Below are positions 35,599 to 48,872 of a DNA stretch of 64,000 nucleotides, piece after piece. The notes under the pieces were generated by a model that saw only the letters and a program-made list of their open reading frames with translations, was not told where the DNA came from and ran no database searches. The translations under genes and the position numbers were made by a program. Every line of letters begins with the position of its first letter. Position 1 is the first letter of the stretch. The DNA is from Urophycis tenuis (Eukaryota; Chordata; Actinopteri; Gadiformes; Phycidae): positions 1,281,034 to 1,345,033 of the forward strand of contig JAXIVH010000043.1 in assembly GCA_036785325.1 (NCBI GenBank), written 5' to 3'.

Positions 35599-38500
35599 CC
35601 CGTCTCTAACACATCCCCCAGGGTCTGAGAATTTGCCAACTCTTGTCTCGATCGCCAAGAGTTCCTGAGGACGCCAAGCAGGCGTCAGAGGGACTCTGTG
35701 ACGCCAGACATGTAATATGTTCATTATTACAACATGTAACTTGTGTTGTTACACATTGAGACCCTCTATTCTACATCACTTTTGAATGGGCCACCATTAA
35801 AAGAGTGATATTTTCTCTCCTTGCCCATTAAACAAACCAACTTTGTTGTTTGGAGAACTATAACAAGGCTTAGATAAGGTTTTTCAGCACAAGATGTTGG
35901 GATGATGACAGGAAAATGACTGGAAAATGCTTTATGAATGGACCAATTACATGTACACAATACACAATAATGTACCTCTGAATGTTTATGGCGATATCCT
36001 CAAAATGTGTTTCCTTCAAATACGTTCAGTGGTTGACCTGGGGTTGATCTATTTGAAGAAGACCATTGAAAGCACACATCGTTTGTAGCGCTAAGAATGA
36101 ACAAAGTAATGATGACTGCAAGGGAAAGTGTACATTTTCAAATGAATGGAAGCGGATGCATGAACATTACGATCTCACCAAAACCGATAAACTACTGAAA
36201 ACTGAAACTACCTTGGAAAGCACAAAAGGAAAATCTAACGCTTAATAGTCCATTCGCATGTCCATTCGCCATTCACAAAGTCAAAAAGAAATCGAAACAT
36301 TGCAGGCATTGTTGACAATTCAATAATGATAGTGATGACTAAAGTACTGTCGAACTATGACATGGCAGACACACAATAGGATGGCCTTGATCAGTTACAA
36401 TAAAATATAGTCTTGAGACCTAAGCTCCTTCAGGGTCAAGCTCACTCCAACACAAATCCTGCTGCTCTGTAGACCTGGATTAGTCATCTCGTAAGATACA
36501 AGTCGTGTTCTGGTGCAGTTGGGAATGGAAATGAAAGACATTCTCCAGAGTGCTCTTTTTATAATGGTGCCCTGAATGTGGTCCTCCTCATCGATTCCTC
36601 ACTGAGGAGAGTGCAGAGCTGCTGAAAGGAATGAAGCTAAAAGCACAAAGTCTGCAGGTTGAAAGTGAAAAAAGTACAAAAACCAGAATCAGTTTTGTGT
36701 GCGTGTCTTTATATCCATAATTCAATGTATGTCTGACAAGTATGCCTATTTTCTCAGCTTGCATTAATTACACATGTGCTTGCTCTGACAAAAATAAAAT
36801 TTTAAAAGGGTAAAAATGATAAATTTCCACATTAAAATATCTCGAAACGACTAAACCTGTGTAGTTCATTTGCGTCCTTACATTACCCTAATTGTCTCCA
36901 ACAATGTTCAATCCCTGAGAAATGCACGGTAACGGCCTTTGGCCCTGAACGTCCAGGGAAACAGCAATCCAGTAGAGACCCAATTCATTCATATAGCATT
37001 GAAATATTGAATATTGATATAGCCTAGCTATATTATATATAGCTATCTCTATATAGCTATAAATATATAATATATATACCGCTGGACTCGTTCCCTGCAT
37101 CTGAATTTTTCATGAATATCTCGAGAACATCCAATATCTTTCTAATTAATAAGTTACCACAAGTACCACAAGTAACAACAACGTTCAATACACTCAAGTT
37201 ATAGATAGTATACATTTAGCAACATGTTATTTACAGCTATTTGGGTAGACGAATCAATACAAATAAAGTTAGCAAGTTAACATTATGTTACTTGTGGCAA
37301 TTTTCTTAAGCAGGAAATGACATGACTTGAATAAATGTGACTTGTGATGATTTCTTCCTGAATCACACCAGATAGTTTTTCACCAGCAAAAGACCACCAC
37401 CTTCTTCACCACTTCACTGCATCATCAAACTACATCCATTGTTACTGTTTTGATTGAGACCCCAGCAACATAAATGACAAATGATACCTTTAAAAGCAAA
37501 GTTTCAGCGGCTACCCAGCTAACCACAACAAACTATTTAACGAAGCCTTGACTGAACATGAATTTGAATGACTTCCCTGCCTTCGATGTGTAAAGAAAAC
37601 AAACTTTGCATTTCACTGCAAATTAATTTCATACTCCAATTAACCATCCAAGCACAACCCCGAAAACTCAGACCTCAAAAGCAGAGCCCTGTTCAAAAAC
37701 ATCATTACCTGTGTCCTTGACCTACATCTAAATGAACAGAATCCATCCAGCGATTGCATGTGATTTCCATGTCCTGCACTGGGATCACAGAGCTGCTGCA
37801 CGGCTCCCCAGAGGGACCTGATGCATGTTAATGGAGATTTGGTTGATACCGCAAATTAATTATGCATGCACCAATTTTAGGCATTCTAAATAATAGATGC
37901 CGATGTACGGTTTATGGCTTTACTGTAGTCTTTAACATGTACATGACTACACAACATGTGTTCACCTTTGAGATAACAGGAGAAATGTTCATTTTGTAAA
38001 AGGCTTGGCGGTGTTTTAAGATGGTGCCCGCGTTTATTTTTCTCTCCCTCAACCTACATTCCGACAAACAACACCGTCATCGCCATGGAAACCCACATTC
38101 TTGTCAATCTCTGAGCAGTGTTGCCATGGCGAACCATGTGACCTCTCCCTCCTCTGAGAATTACCGCTGTTCTGATCTGCGGTGCAAACAAGCAGACGAG
38201 CAAACCGGTTCCTTCTATCCTCCCCTCCGACAGCGGGGCAGTCAGGGACCGTCAGGCATTTATTTGCGGGGCAGCAGGTGAATGTAGGTCCGGCCATCAG
38301 GGAAACCAGGATTTATGTCCCGAAACCTGAAGCTTGGCAGAAAGATACTGGGAAATGCGCTGAGTTTCGGAGGGTGGATGCCCACACTGCGATGGCAAGA
38401 GAGCACAGATCATATTTATAAAGTAAAACCCCTAAAGCCCTATTAGACGTGACTTACAGTGCATTTGTAGATTAATGGCATTTAGGAAGAGCAGGCAAGT

Positions 38501-38960
38501 GATATCTTCACTCTGGGATACAGGAAGAATGTGGACACCATGGGTCAACACTGGTGCCTACACTGAGGGGACAACACTCCTAGTCCGAATAAGTCACTAC
38601 ACTGTAGAAGCTCCCTTTATGGATGTATCATCTACAAACTCAGCTGGATGGATAACAAGCTAAATCTTATGAGCACAACATCTCTGCTTCCTTCGGGCTA
38701 AATCACAGTAAAAGCAATTTAAACTTGGTCGCTTTATGACTCAACGTGCTATTGTAGATCAAATTAAGATTGTCCTTCAAGCGATGTGTTTTGTTTCTAT
38801 GGAAAAGTTTTTGTTTCAGACACACTCATTGGTAAAACAGAATAAGGCTATAGTTAAAAAATGTACATATAAATATATCAATAGATTGGTTTATGCTGGT
38901 GAGTAGAACATCGAGTAACATTTGGAGGAGTTCTGCAACTGAAGGTAAGATTCTGCTCCT
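35599..38960. other. Repeat-poor AT-rich stretch, no gene seen
   Basis: The longest part of the window without tandem repeats. 37840-37900 (gcaaattaattatgcatgca with TAAT cores) looks like a candidate homeodomain-bound conserved element. 36990-37080 is a palindromic TATA-rich patch. No exon recognised; conservation cannot be tested here. Confidence 0.45.
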
Positions 38961-39194
38961 CCGGATTAAATACTGAAGGGCTGAATTAACGCTGAATAAC
39001 GTTCTAAAAATGGCCGAGCGTCACTGCTGGGCCACACTCTCTCACCCACTCCTTCGCTCGCCCTCTCTCTCTCACTCACTGTCAGAAGAACGGACTGCTG
39101 CCTCTGGTCTGCCAATACTGCCGGACTATATTTAGACACACACACACACACTCTGTGTTAGGCTATAACTGTTCAGCATCCTGATGTGAATGTA

Positions 39195-39300
39195 GGCCGA
39201 GTGTCCAGTTATGGTGAGGAAGGTTCTGGGTTTGATCCTCAATGGCAACAGCTCAACCTTTAAGGCCTCTTTGAGCAACATGATCAAACGTTAACTGAAT
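39195..39300 (+). repeat. Possible SINE remnant with a B-box-like motif
   Basis: 'tctgggtttgatcctcaatg' resembles a polymerase III B box, followed by 'ggcctctttgagcaacatga', reminiscent of 'tgtccttgagcaagac' in fish SINEs. No A box found. Confidence 0.3.
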
Positions 39301-39585
39301 CTGAATGCACAAGTTAGTAGCTTTTTGGGAGAAAAAAAAAAATTGTGCAATGCATGCTGGGTGAAGGAGAAGTGAGTGTATGTGTGTGTGGGGGGGTGGG
39401 GGGATGTTATTGTGAAGACAATTCCTCGTAGAGAGCAAAACAACAACCATTGATGGTTGGAGGAAGGCCAGTACCTGAGTCACCCTCCCTCCCCCTCCCT
39501 CCCCCTCACTCTCTCTCCTGCTCTGCTTTTCCACCCAGGCTTTCAGGGGGTTGTGTGTACATGTGAGTGCATATGTGGGTCTGAT

Positions 39586-39590
<5 letters not shown>

Positions 39591-39667
<77 letters not shown>

Positions 39668-39707
39668 TGGTGTGTGTGTGTGTGTTAGTGTGTGTGTGCG
39701 TGTGTTA
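39591..39707 (+). repeat. (GA)n followed by (GT)n
   Basis: (GA)n at about 39589-39662 then gcgagctg and (GT)n to about 39707. Confidence 0.95.
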
Positions 39708-39845
39708 GTCCTGGTGGCGTCCCGGCGTTGCCAAAGGGCCACTGATGATTGCATTGGCTCACGAGAGCAGCTAGATCAATGGACCCAAATCAAGCTACCT
39801 ATTCACAGTCCACACAAAAGACACAGCAACCATCGCAGGCCGCAG

Positions 39846-39880
39846 ACCAGACCAGACCAGACCAGACCAGACCAGACCAA
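39846..39880 (+). repeat. (GACCA)7 pentanucleotide repeat
   Basis: About seven tandem copies of gacca. Confidence 0.93.
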
Positions 39881-41120
39881 CCGATGAAGGCGGGCAACGG
39901 GGTGCCGTCTCGGGAAACAGCAACGCCACAAGTAACCTTGGAAAGCCCGGCATGCTGCGCCTCCATAGTTTAGCAACGGGTGTAGAGCTGTGTCTTCACT
40001 CACTGATGGACTAAAGGTCATGCAGCCTGGGGTCACCAGCTTCAGGTGGGAGGGGGAGGAAGAGGAACATAATGGAGAGGAAGAGGACCAGGAGGCAGAG
40101 GAGGAGGGGCAGGGATTGGATGCACAGTAAGAGACAGGCAGGGGATTCTTCCTGATTTGGTTTGAGTATTGACAGGAGTACCAAGCCCTGAGCAGCAAGG
40201 CTGGAAGGACAGCTACATGAATTGATGGATGGATAAAGGGATGGTTGAATAGAGAGAGGGATATAAGTATGAATGGATATGTGGAGGGATGGAGGGATGC
40301 AGGTATGGATGGGCAACAGACTGCACACAAGAGACTGTAATTCAAAAAAAGTACATCTCCTTTTAATGTGACTGTGCAACTCAAAATTAGCTTGGTAAAA
40401 AACAGCAGCAGTTCTCCAGAAGTGGTCTCACTCAGGCAAAGCTGAGCTCCTGAGTGGATTCAGAGCTCTAATGAATGCCAGCTACTTTAACAGGAGCTCT
40501 ATAGCCGGCCCACACTCTATAAAGAGCCTTGAGGAAAGAGCAACGTTCTGCACTCTCTCTTAGCACTAAGATGGGGAGTCATTTGAACCACTTGTAGTAA
40601 AACGTTTAACCAAGTTCCGCCCAATCAGAACTTGTCCTAAATACTGGATGCCTTGTTTACACATGTGAGTTCGTCAAATTCTGAAATGATATCTGAAAAC
40701 TAGGATATAAGCAATTTAGCAATTTAGTCTGTGAAATAACCTTTCCAGACTACATCCACCTCCTGGTATACTACATGATTATACAAACAGATATGTAACT
40801 TATTTTATATTTTTGTATTAGACTACTGCCTTTTAGCCTCCCACAACTGTAAAACATGAATGTCACACATCATGTGCATGTATGCAGGCTGTGAATACAG
40901 CAATGTACACATTATTAATGTTATATAAAACATTTTGATACTTTTTGGTGGATGAGACGATTTACTTACTTAATGACTTATTATTATGGGCAACAGTGAT
41001 GATGGTACTTGATCTGTTTTGTTGTTGTGTTACCACAGACACACACGGCCATGGCACCATGGCCCCTTTGTCAACTGATTATTTTCCCCTGTAAATCTGG
41101 CGCCCTGACATTGGCATATG
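39881..41120. other. Non-coding stretch, no gene seen
   Basis: 40040-40120 is purine-rich on the plus strand and 40210-40320 has decayed 'ggatgg' repeats. No exon or transposon recognised. Confidence 0.55.
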
Positions 41121-41125
41121 TTGGG

Positions 41126-41287
41126 TGCTACCACAGGCTGGGTGCAGGGTGCAGGGTGCTGCCACAGGCTGGGTGCAGGGTGCAGGGTGCTACCACAGGC
41201 TGGGTGCAGGGTGCAGGGTGCTGCCACAGGCTGGGTGCAGGGTGCTACCACAGGCTGGGTGCAGGGTGCAGGGTGCAGGGTGCAGGC
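41126..41287 (+). repeat. 31-bp minisatellite (accacaggctgggtgcaggg)
   Basis: About five copies of gctaccacaggctgggtgca plus gggtgcagggt, with 7-bp gggtgca sub-repeats varying in number. Confidence 0.93.
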
Positions 41288-42274
41288 CCTTTACCGGACA
41301 CCGATTCCTTTTATTTTTTCGCTGCCCCGGCTGTCTTTTGATCTGCTACAAGTTACCTTATCGGCAGTAAAAACAAGAATTTCTTTCTTGGAATTGTTGT
41401 GCGTGATTTGCACTGATTGTGCAGGAGAAGGGCATCCCTTCCAGCAGAGGAGTGCTGTGGGACACAGCAACATGCCCTGGGCCAATGGTCTGGAATGGCA
41501 ACACCCATTTTATTAGTAGTACGGGAATGTTTTCAGGCAGTTTGCTTTCAGTGGCCTGCCGTCATCAATCACCTATGTTCGGTGCGCTTGTACTGAGTAG
41601 GGAGACATTTTTATTTGCCTTTTCCTGGTAAATTAAGAGCATGGCATTTCCAGACTTCATCATGGTTGAAAAGGCGTTGACGTGTGCGCCTGGGTGTTTT
41701 TCTACACTCGTATTCATCGTTCCGACACAAGTACTGCGGTGAGCCGAAAGGTTAATCACCTCTTTTGTTCTCTGTATTATTTGACCCCCCCCCCCCCCCT
41801 CGTCCGGTACAGAGGAGAACCTTGAAAAGGCTTTAACCAAAGAAAATCTGACGACCTGTCTTACATTTTAGAAGTGAAGCACAGAAGGCCAGTTATATAA
41901 ATATCTAATACTGGATTTTAATTATTCATCATAACTTAGTTTAGTCTTGAAATTGTCAGTCAACTAAGATTAACCAGAGCCTAACTATATTATAAACTAT
42001 ACTATTGCATTGTTTTATAATGGGTTTTTTTTCAGGAGCCAAAAAGGTTTTTAAGTGAGGCTCAAATAAAAACACTTTTCTGGTGCATTCAGGGCTTGCC
42101 TCCGGGGCATCTGCAATAAATATTTCTGCCAGAAAGAACTTCCTGCCAAACCTTTACCGTACCCCTTAGTTGTGTCAGATGTGCCTTAGATCTAACCAAG
42201 GCATTAAAAACTGAAAATATTATGTCAACCATGTTGAAAATAACACTGCAGACAAACCTCCTGGATCAAAGTCC

Positions 42275-42435
42275 TGTGCTTTACTCAAGCCCCTTTCAAA
42301 CATGCAGTCGTACCCGGCAATGTTCCTGAACATTTCCTGCATGGGGTCATGCCTGAATGGGACCAGGGATCGATATTCCGGGTAATCAGCACCGGCAATT
42401 TGCCTGCTTCCATGTGCAGGTCCCTGCTGGTGCAG
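42275..42435. repeat. Possible interspersed repeat ('caccggcaatttgcctgctt')
   Basis: 'tttcaaacatgcagtc', 'tacccggcaatgttcctgaa' and 'caccggcaatttgcctgctt' resemble a dispersed fish repeat whose words also appear at 5060-5150. Class unknown. Confidence 0.35.
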
Positions 42436-42957
42436 CGGTGCAGTGACGCTGTGAGGCTGGTGAGAGAGGGGCGTACAGGGTGACCTCCGTCTGACCGCCT
42501 TCCTCCTGAGAGTGCAGACCTCAACACTCTGACGACGTGTTTCAATCTGGTCCAATACACTGAACCCAGTTCATGTTAATGGGCCAATGCTTTTGGCTGG
42601 GTTCGGTTTTGCAAACAAGCTCATTTTTTCCATTTATTTCTGGAAACTGGTCTTACAATTCAACGAATGCATTGTCAAGCTTTCATAGATGGTCAAATTA
42701 TGGCAGCATGGCATATGATGCAATATTGTTTTTATCCTTCGCTGGTAACAACAGCCAAATATGGCATTCATGTGTTCGGATGTCCACATAGTGTGAGTAA
42801 GTAGAGTTTCTATTTGCCTATAAATTCAATCAAATACTTGAACTTCTTTATAAGTAACCAGTAACGTGTCAAGTTGTATAACTTCTAGCCTACATATGGG
42901 AATGAGCCAATACATTTTAGGCTCCTACAGGTATTCTTGACTGTGAGGTTTTGTGTT

Positions 42958-43035
42958 TCACTTTCTGTTGACAAATGTAGATTACTTACTGTAAGTCGCT
43001 TTGGATAAAAGCATCCAGTGAATGGTTAAAAATGT
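42958..43035 (+). repeat. LINE 3'-end remnant, plus orientation
   Basis: 'ttactgtaagtcgctttgga' then 'taaaagcatccagtgaatgg' is the common fish LINE 3' terminus, here without its body. Confidence 0.65.
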
Positions 43036-43304
43036 TAAAATCAAATGTTAATTATATAAATTAAATTAAATTAATTTCAAAAGTTAAAAATGTTATATAA
43101 TGCATTCAGGTGCTACAATGATCACAACATTGCAAGACAGAAGTCCAATAAAACACAAACTACGTACATATAAAACTATTTAAAAATGTAGCCAAGCTCA
43201 CGCATTATACCCAAATACGAAAATACACACAGCGTGTGTTCAAAGCTATTTTGATCAGCTACTTAGTAGGATTATCCAGCTTTGCTTCAAGATGTTAATA
43301 ATTT

Positions 43305-43570
43305 ACATTTAGGGCATTGAGCAGATGCTTTTATCCAAAGCAACTTACAAAAAGTATATTAGTACTTTTTGTAAGTACAATGATGTACAGTCGAACGTCT
43401 TAGAGCAGTGCAGTACACGTTACCAGCTAGTGGCGTCTTGGTGTCAGTATAACCAAGCTGCTCAAAACAAAAGGCTGGGCCATACAAAGGTAGTTCCATA
43501 GTGCTGGTGCATCTAGTGTCAACAACTCAGTGGAAGGAACCTTTTCTCCTGGTTTCCTAACATGTAAAAA
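43305..43570 (-). mobile_element. Decayed L2-like LINE 3' end, minus orientation
   Basis: 'tttagggcattgagcagatg' and 'cttttatccaaagcaactta' are the reversed LINE 3' terminus. The reverse complement further on (43430-43560) reads VPSTELLTLDAPALWNYL, a faint echo of the ORF2 tail (APQWWNELP-like). It also includes a 14-bp perfect hairpin at 43343-43376. Confidence 0.5.
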
Positions 43571-43914
43571 TGTACTGTACATCAAAAGGTATGGCCGAAA
43601 AGGTGACCAAAAGAACCAAATATAATTACTGTACAAAAGCAATGTTGAAAACTTTTCCTCGCTCACTCAGCGGCATTTTCTCTCAATTCATATTCACATT
43701 GTTTGAATTGTTTTCCACTAAGGTTGGCGGGAGAGGAGTGACTCAGAGGAGCCCGCAACACACAGCATTCAGCAGAAAACACTCCCCTGCCCTGCTTGAT
43801 CCATGGTAAAAGGTAAATGGTGAATCTACAAAGCACCGCCTTCACTAACGTTTACAGGACAGAAGGGTATCATGATGCAGCTGGAGGCTGAAGAGATGGA
43901 CAATGTAATGACCT

Positions 43915-44030
43915 CTTCATCTTTTAGCAGATGCTTTTTTCCAATGAGATGTACACTGGAGATAGTTTTAAAAAACCTCCCTCGGGATGAATAAAGTATC
44001 CATCAGTCTATCTCTCCATTTATCTTTGAT
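43915..44030. repeat. Retroelement tail remnants
   Basis: 'tttagcagatgcttttttcc' (LINE 3'-end motif) is followed by 'ccctcgggatgaataaagta' and 'tccatcagtctatctctcc', typical of the ends of another fish retroelement family. Confidence 0.45.
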
Positions 44031-44035
44031 TCATG

Positions 44036-45430
44036 CATAGCGGTTAAAACGTCTTACATACAGGTAGGCTGTGGACACCTGGGATCCTGGAGCCTTTCAA
44101 AACCATTGAATAACTGAAGTAACACATTGAGCTACTAAAGAGTAAACCAATTTCAATTTATTCACTGCACTTTGTGGATCCCATCTCACACAGTGGATGT
44201 AGTTGGTTTATAACCTCAACGTTCTTGGTGATCAAACCAAGGCATCCCTCTTTCATTTCAACAGTTACATACAAATATAATTTGTTGCACCAATTGTGCT
44301 GAACAGCATTTAAAGTGAGTGCATGCAAATGTAAAGAATGGCAATATAGCCCCTTTGCCATCTGTCATCAATGTGCTTTTGTCAGTATGCAGATGTGGAC
44401 CAAGCAACAGCGTCTCGCCATATGAGAACATTGCACAATATGTTTTCATAAAGACAACAGTGCTTTATTGCTATCAAACACAACATTGCCAGGCCTGTTG
44501 ATGGGGAATCCTTCTCAGTAAACAAATGTTTGAATTGAAAATGAATATGTTTGCCTTCCACCGGGCTCTTGTTCACTTCAAAAGAAAATACAAAGTTCAT
44601 TCAAATTTGCATCCATCCAACATGCATGAGAAGTGGCACCGAGGAGGCAGAGAAGACGTGATGCTCTGTCACAGAGGAGGCTGTCAGCCCAGAGAGGGCC
44701 AGATGTACACAGAGATGCAGAGAGAAAGCAGCTTCACTCGCGTCACACCGGAGCCACTCGCCTTGTTCAATCCATCTAAACGGAACCCGACGGCGACAAC
44801 ACAACGAGTACGGATGTAAGTACGGATGTAAGCACGGATGTAAGCACACGCCGCCTTGAGAACCCAACCCCCGGACGGCCCAGCGGAGGGGTTCTGGTTC
44901 TGAGTGCGTCACAAGAAGGAGACGACTCGGGCTTGAGTCATGAACAGCTCCCCCGAGGGAAGTACTGAGGTGTTGAAGAACCGTCTCCTCCAGCGGTTCA
45001 GAACAGATAGAAACAAAACATGAAAAACAAAACAAAGCCATGAATCCAAACAACAATTTTTAAACAAAAAACAAAAAAAAGAACAATGAAACAAACAAAC
45101 AACAGACGGTGGAGGAGGGACAGTGCAGATAGCGACATATTACTTCCTGTCTGCCAGATAACACCATGGAGATCAGACAGGAAGTGGACGTGTGTGTGTG
45201 TGTGGGGGGGGGGGTCCATGCGGATATTAACACAGACACTGAATGCATACGGCTTCCCCTTCACGGCTGTCAGTGAAGAACCACTCACACTGATGGACCA
45301 AGTGGTCCACCAGCACCACGAGACCCCCGACGTCCTCTCGATTACACCCCATTTCAGTGTGTGTGTGAGGAACGTATGCAGCAAATATTGAGATTATATT
45401 AAGTAAATATTGAGATTTGTTTGCTGGCTG
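44036..45430. other. Non-coding stretch, no gene seen
   Basis: Contains three copies of a 13-bp unit (gtacggatgtaag) at 44809-44850 and an A-rich patch at 45060-45110. No exon recognised. Confidence 0.55.
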
Positions 45431-45439
45431 TGTCTGCAG

Positions 45440-45461
45440 CATGACGACGACGACGATGATG

Positions 45462-45514
<53 letters not shown>

Positions 45515-45515
45515 A
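45440..45515 (+). repeat. (GAT)n trinucleotide repeat
   Basis: About 75 bp of gac/gat triplets with one ggt interruption. It reads as poly-Asp on plus and poly-His on minus, but no gene context supports translation. Confidence 0.95.
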
Positions 45516-46389
45516 CAGTGCTATCGTTGCTAGCTGAAGAGCAGGACGGTGACCCCTGCAGCCACCACTCGTCCGGTCTGTTACATCAGCATCCGACAGG
45601 CCCAGAGCATCAGCAGCCTGAGGCAGAGAGCCACAGCGGGGGAGACAGCCACCTGTTCCACTGCTCACCGCTACTAATGGACGGCGTGTATGGAAAGGGG
45701 GGGGGAGTGGTCTCCATGAGGTGCTCAGGGGTCTCTGCATCCTTAATCCAGGCCTGACGCACACATACGTCACAGCCTCCCTCCATCCATCCTGCCCACC
45801 ATCACGCGGATTACTTATTTGTACACAAATGACAAATACCCCCGGGTACCGAGGTGCGTGCTCTGAGAGGGCTTCACAGATCAGGAAGTAGTTTAGTCGA
45901 ACTAGATCAGAGAGACGTACACAGCTATAGGCAGGCCACCGTCGTTCCCACAATGGGACGGATCAAACCGGCCTTCTGGTGCTCTGGTGGGGGGGCCAGG
46001 CCCCCCGGGACTGAGCGGAGAAAAGGTCCTGGCACTCTCATGGTGTGGGAGGAGGAGGAGGAGGAGGAGAGGAGGAGACATGACGGAACACAGGAGGGGG
46101 GGGGAGGGGAGCTGGGTGTGACGGTGCCGATCGGCCCGCGGGGTGCTCACTCACTCCCGGTTCACTTCTCTCAGACGTCAACGTTCTGAACACTCAACCA
46201 TGGAGTATCCCATCGCCTTCGACCGGCTTGGGAGGGCGACCATCCACTGAAGCATCTCTGTGAGGTTTCTCAGCTTGGCCTCCCTTTGCTATGTTTATGT
46301 TGGTGTTTAGTTTTTTCACGGCAATGCCCTGTTTGGATCTGAAGCACCGCCCTGTTCAAAAGGATCCAACTTGACGGGCCAGAAGCAGC

Positions 46390-46795
46390 AGGTGTCGTGG
46401 CCCAGCGGTGGTGAACAGGACCCAGTGGACCCAGTGGTGGTGAACAGAACCCAGTGGACCCAGCGGTGGTGAACAGGACCCAGCGGCCCAGCGGTGGTAA
46501 ACAGGACCCAGTGGACCCACATGGCGCAGCGGTGGTGAACAGGACCCAGTGGACCCACATGGCGCAGCGGTGGTGAACAGGACCCAGTGGCCCAGCGGTG
46601 GTGAACAGGACCCAGTGGCCCAGCGGTGGTGAACAGGACCCAGTGGACCCAGCGGTGGTGAACAGGACCCAGAGGACCCACATGGCCCAGCAGTGGTGAA
46701 CAGGACCCAGAGGACCCACATGGCCCTGCGATGGTAATACAGGACCCAGTGGACCCACATGGCCCAGCGGTGGTGAACAGGACCCAGTGGACCAT
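46390..46795 (+). repeat. 29/38-bp minisatellite (agcggtggtgaacaggaccc)
   Basis: About 13 copies of agcggtggtgaacaggaccc plus agtggaccc. Some carry a 9-bp insertion (acatggcgc or acatggccc). Open in several minus frames (WVLFTTAG) without other coding support. Confidence 0.94.
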
Positions 46796-46799
46796 GTGC

Positions 46800-48040
46800 T
46801 ATCACATTAAGTGTGCTCTGTATTTTCCATTTGCATGACTGTGTTAAGTCAACAGCGCAGAGCGTTTGTTCATCTGCAGCCAAAAGGAATCCCTTTCAGC
46901 CTGACCGTTTCTAAGTACTTCTGGGATTTCCTCACCCCCCCGTATTAAACACTAATTCAGTCATAAGGTCGACACACACACAACATCCCAGCAGTGCCCA
47001 AACAGGCAGCAGCTGGGAACACAACAGCCGCACACAACAAGACATGCGGTCCGACCAGATGAGGTTATTAACACGAGGGGCAGCTCCTTCTGGGCCAACA
47101 CGTCTCCGTCAGAGTTAAACACTCAGGGGTGCGCCGTCGTGTCCGAGAGACACCTCGCCTGTTACAGGTCACCCATCTCACACACAAGAGGAGAAGGACT
47201 CTGGTATGACTGCTGCCCTTCGACTCGTTTGGTTCAGAGTGTTCGGTGTGAATAGGAAGCAATCTGGAGAAAAAAAATCACTTCATTTCTCCTTTTGACT
47301 TTTTTTTTCAACAAATCGAATTCCCCTTGACGCTTAATGAGAAAGTTGAGAACGTTCTTTTCGAAAGAGCACTCTTGTGATTTCTAATCCTGATTTTAGA
47401 CCAAGAGGTGGAGCAAAGCGCGGGTATCTTCAGGCGAGGTGGTACAGGGTGGGTACGGCTGCATGCTGTACAACTCAACGCTGTCTGGGTTTCCTCGGGT
47501 CCATCTCTCACTCATTCGGCCACATGTCCGCTGGACAGTGTGATGCAAGCACTGCGTTGTCTGGAGGGTCTCCCCTGTTTCCAGCACAGGGGGAACAAAG
47601 ACCTGGGAGACAGAGGATCATGGGAGGTGTAGTGCCTATCACCACCCAGACTAGGCCCATGCCAATATGAAAAACAACTGTATTTGCGTCTTCATTTCTG
47701 TTGACATCAAACCCAAGAATCAGTTCCTCCAACACAGGTCTTCTGCTCCCCGGGTCGATATGAAACCATTAGAACTGAAGATAACATCATGTAACTACCA
47801 GGCCACTGGAACATGAAAAAAGAAGCCGTGAATGAAAAAGAGTGTCACAGATGAACCCATCAGAGCCCACGACTCTGTCCTTTATGAGAGCAGCATTTCA
47901 AACAGCGTAACGTAATGAGTGCCGCTAAAATCATCAACTGTAAAAAATCGAAACAAAAAAAAACGATCCCATCTGGTGAGTATTAAAAACAGCAAAACAT
48001 CAGTTAATCTCTCCTGTGTGCCAAAATAAAACCATCGCAA
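46800..48040. other. Non-coding stretch, no gene seen
   Basis: Apparently unique sequence; no exon, RNA gene or transposon recognised. Confidence 0.55.
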
Positions 48041-48043
48041 CTC

Positions 48044-48296
48044 AGACACACACACACGCACACACACACACGGACACACACACACACACGGACACACACA
48101 CACACACACACACGCACACACACACACACACGCACACACACACACACACACACACATGCACACACTCACACAGACATGCACAAGCACACACACACACACA
48201 CACAGACATGCATGACCGTACACACACAGGAGCTAAGTCACACATGCAGATGAAAACACACACACATGCCAAGAAACACGCACACACACACACACA

Positions 48297-48357
<61 letters not shown>

Positions 48358-48364
48358 ACACACG
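48044..48364 (+). repeat. Interrupted (CA)n block
   Basis: About 320 bp of CA-rich sequence with gcacac, ggacac and agacatgca interruptions. Confidence 0.94.
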
Positions 48365-48656
48365 CTTGGCAAAGCTCAAGTATATCGCTGCTCTACGTCA
48401 TCCCTGGGCAGTCTGCTGCTCTCTGTGGGCCCCCAATAGATCCTCTTCTTCAGACCGCGGTGACGTACACCTGTAGTGCAACATTGGAGTCCCTCGCCCA
48501 ACCGGCACACACACACACAACTCCCTGGTGTTTACTGCTGTGTGGGCGGAGAGGGACGTATCCGAGGGGGCGTGGCTCTGGGTAACCAATGAGAAGACAT
48601 GTGAGTGAACACAGGTGTTGTTAATAACTAATCACCTGTCTCCCCTCTGATGACCG

Positions 48657-48872
48657 GCAGCAGGGTCTACAGACCAGCAGGGTCTACAGACCAGAGGCAG
48701 CAGCGTCTACAGACGAGAGGCAGCAGGGTCTACAGACCAGAGGCAGCAGGGTCTACAGACCAGAGGCAGCAGGGTCTACAGACCAGAGGGAGCAGGGTCA
48801 ACAGACCAGCAGGGTCTACAGACCAGAGGCAGCAGGGTCTACAGACCAGCAGGGTCTACAGACCAGAGGCAG
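48657..48872 (+). repeat. 17/23-bp minisatellite (agcagggtctacagacc)
   Basis: Alternating 17-bp (agcagggtctacagacc) and 23-bp (agaggc added) units, about ten copies. Confidence 0.93.

Noticed and set aside
41009..41341. Frame over the 31-bp minisatellite
   Set aside because: Repeat-driven, open on both strands.
45440..45953. Poly-Asp / poly-His coding exon
   Set aside because: The tract is (GAT)n; flanking frames show no homology and stop soon.
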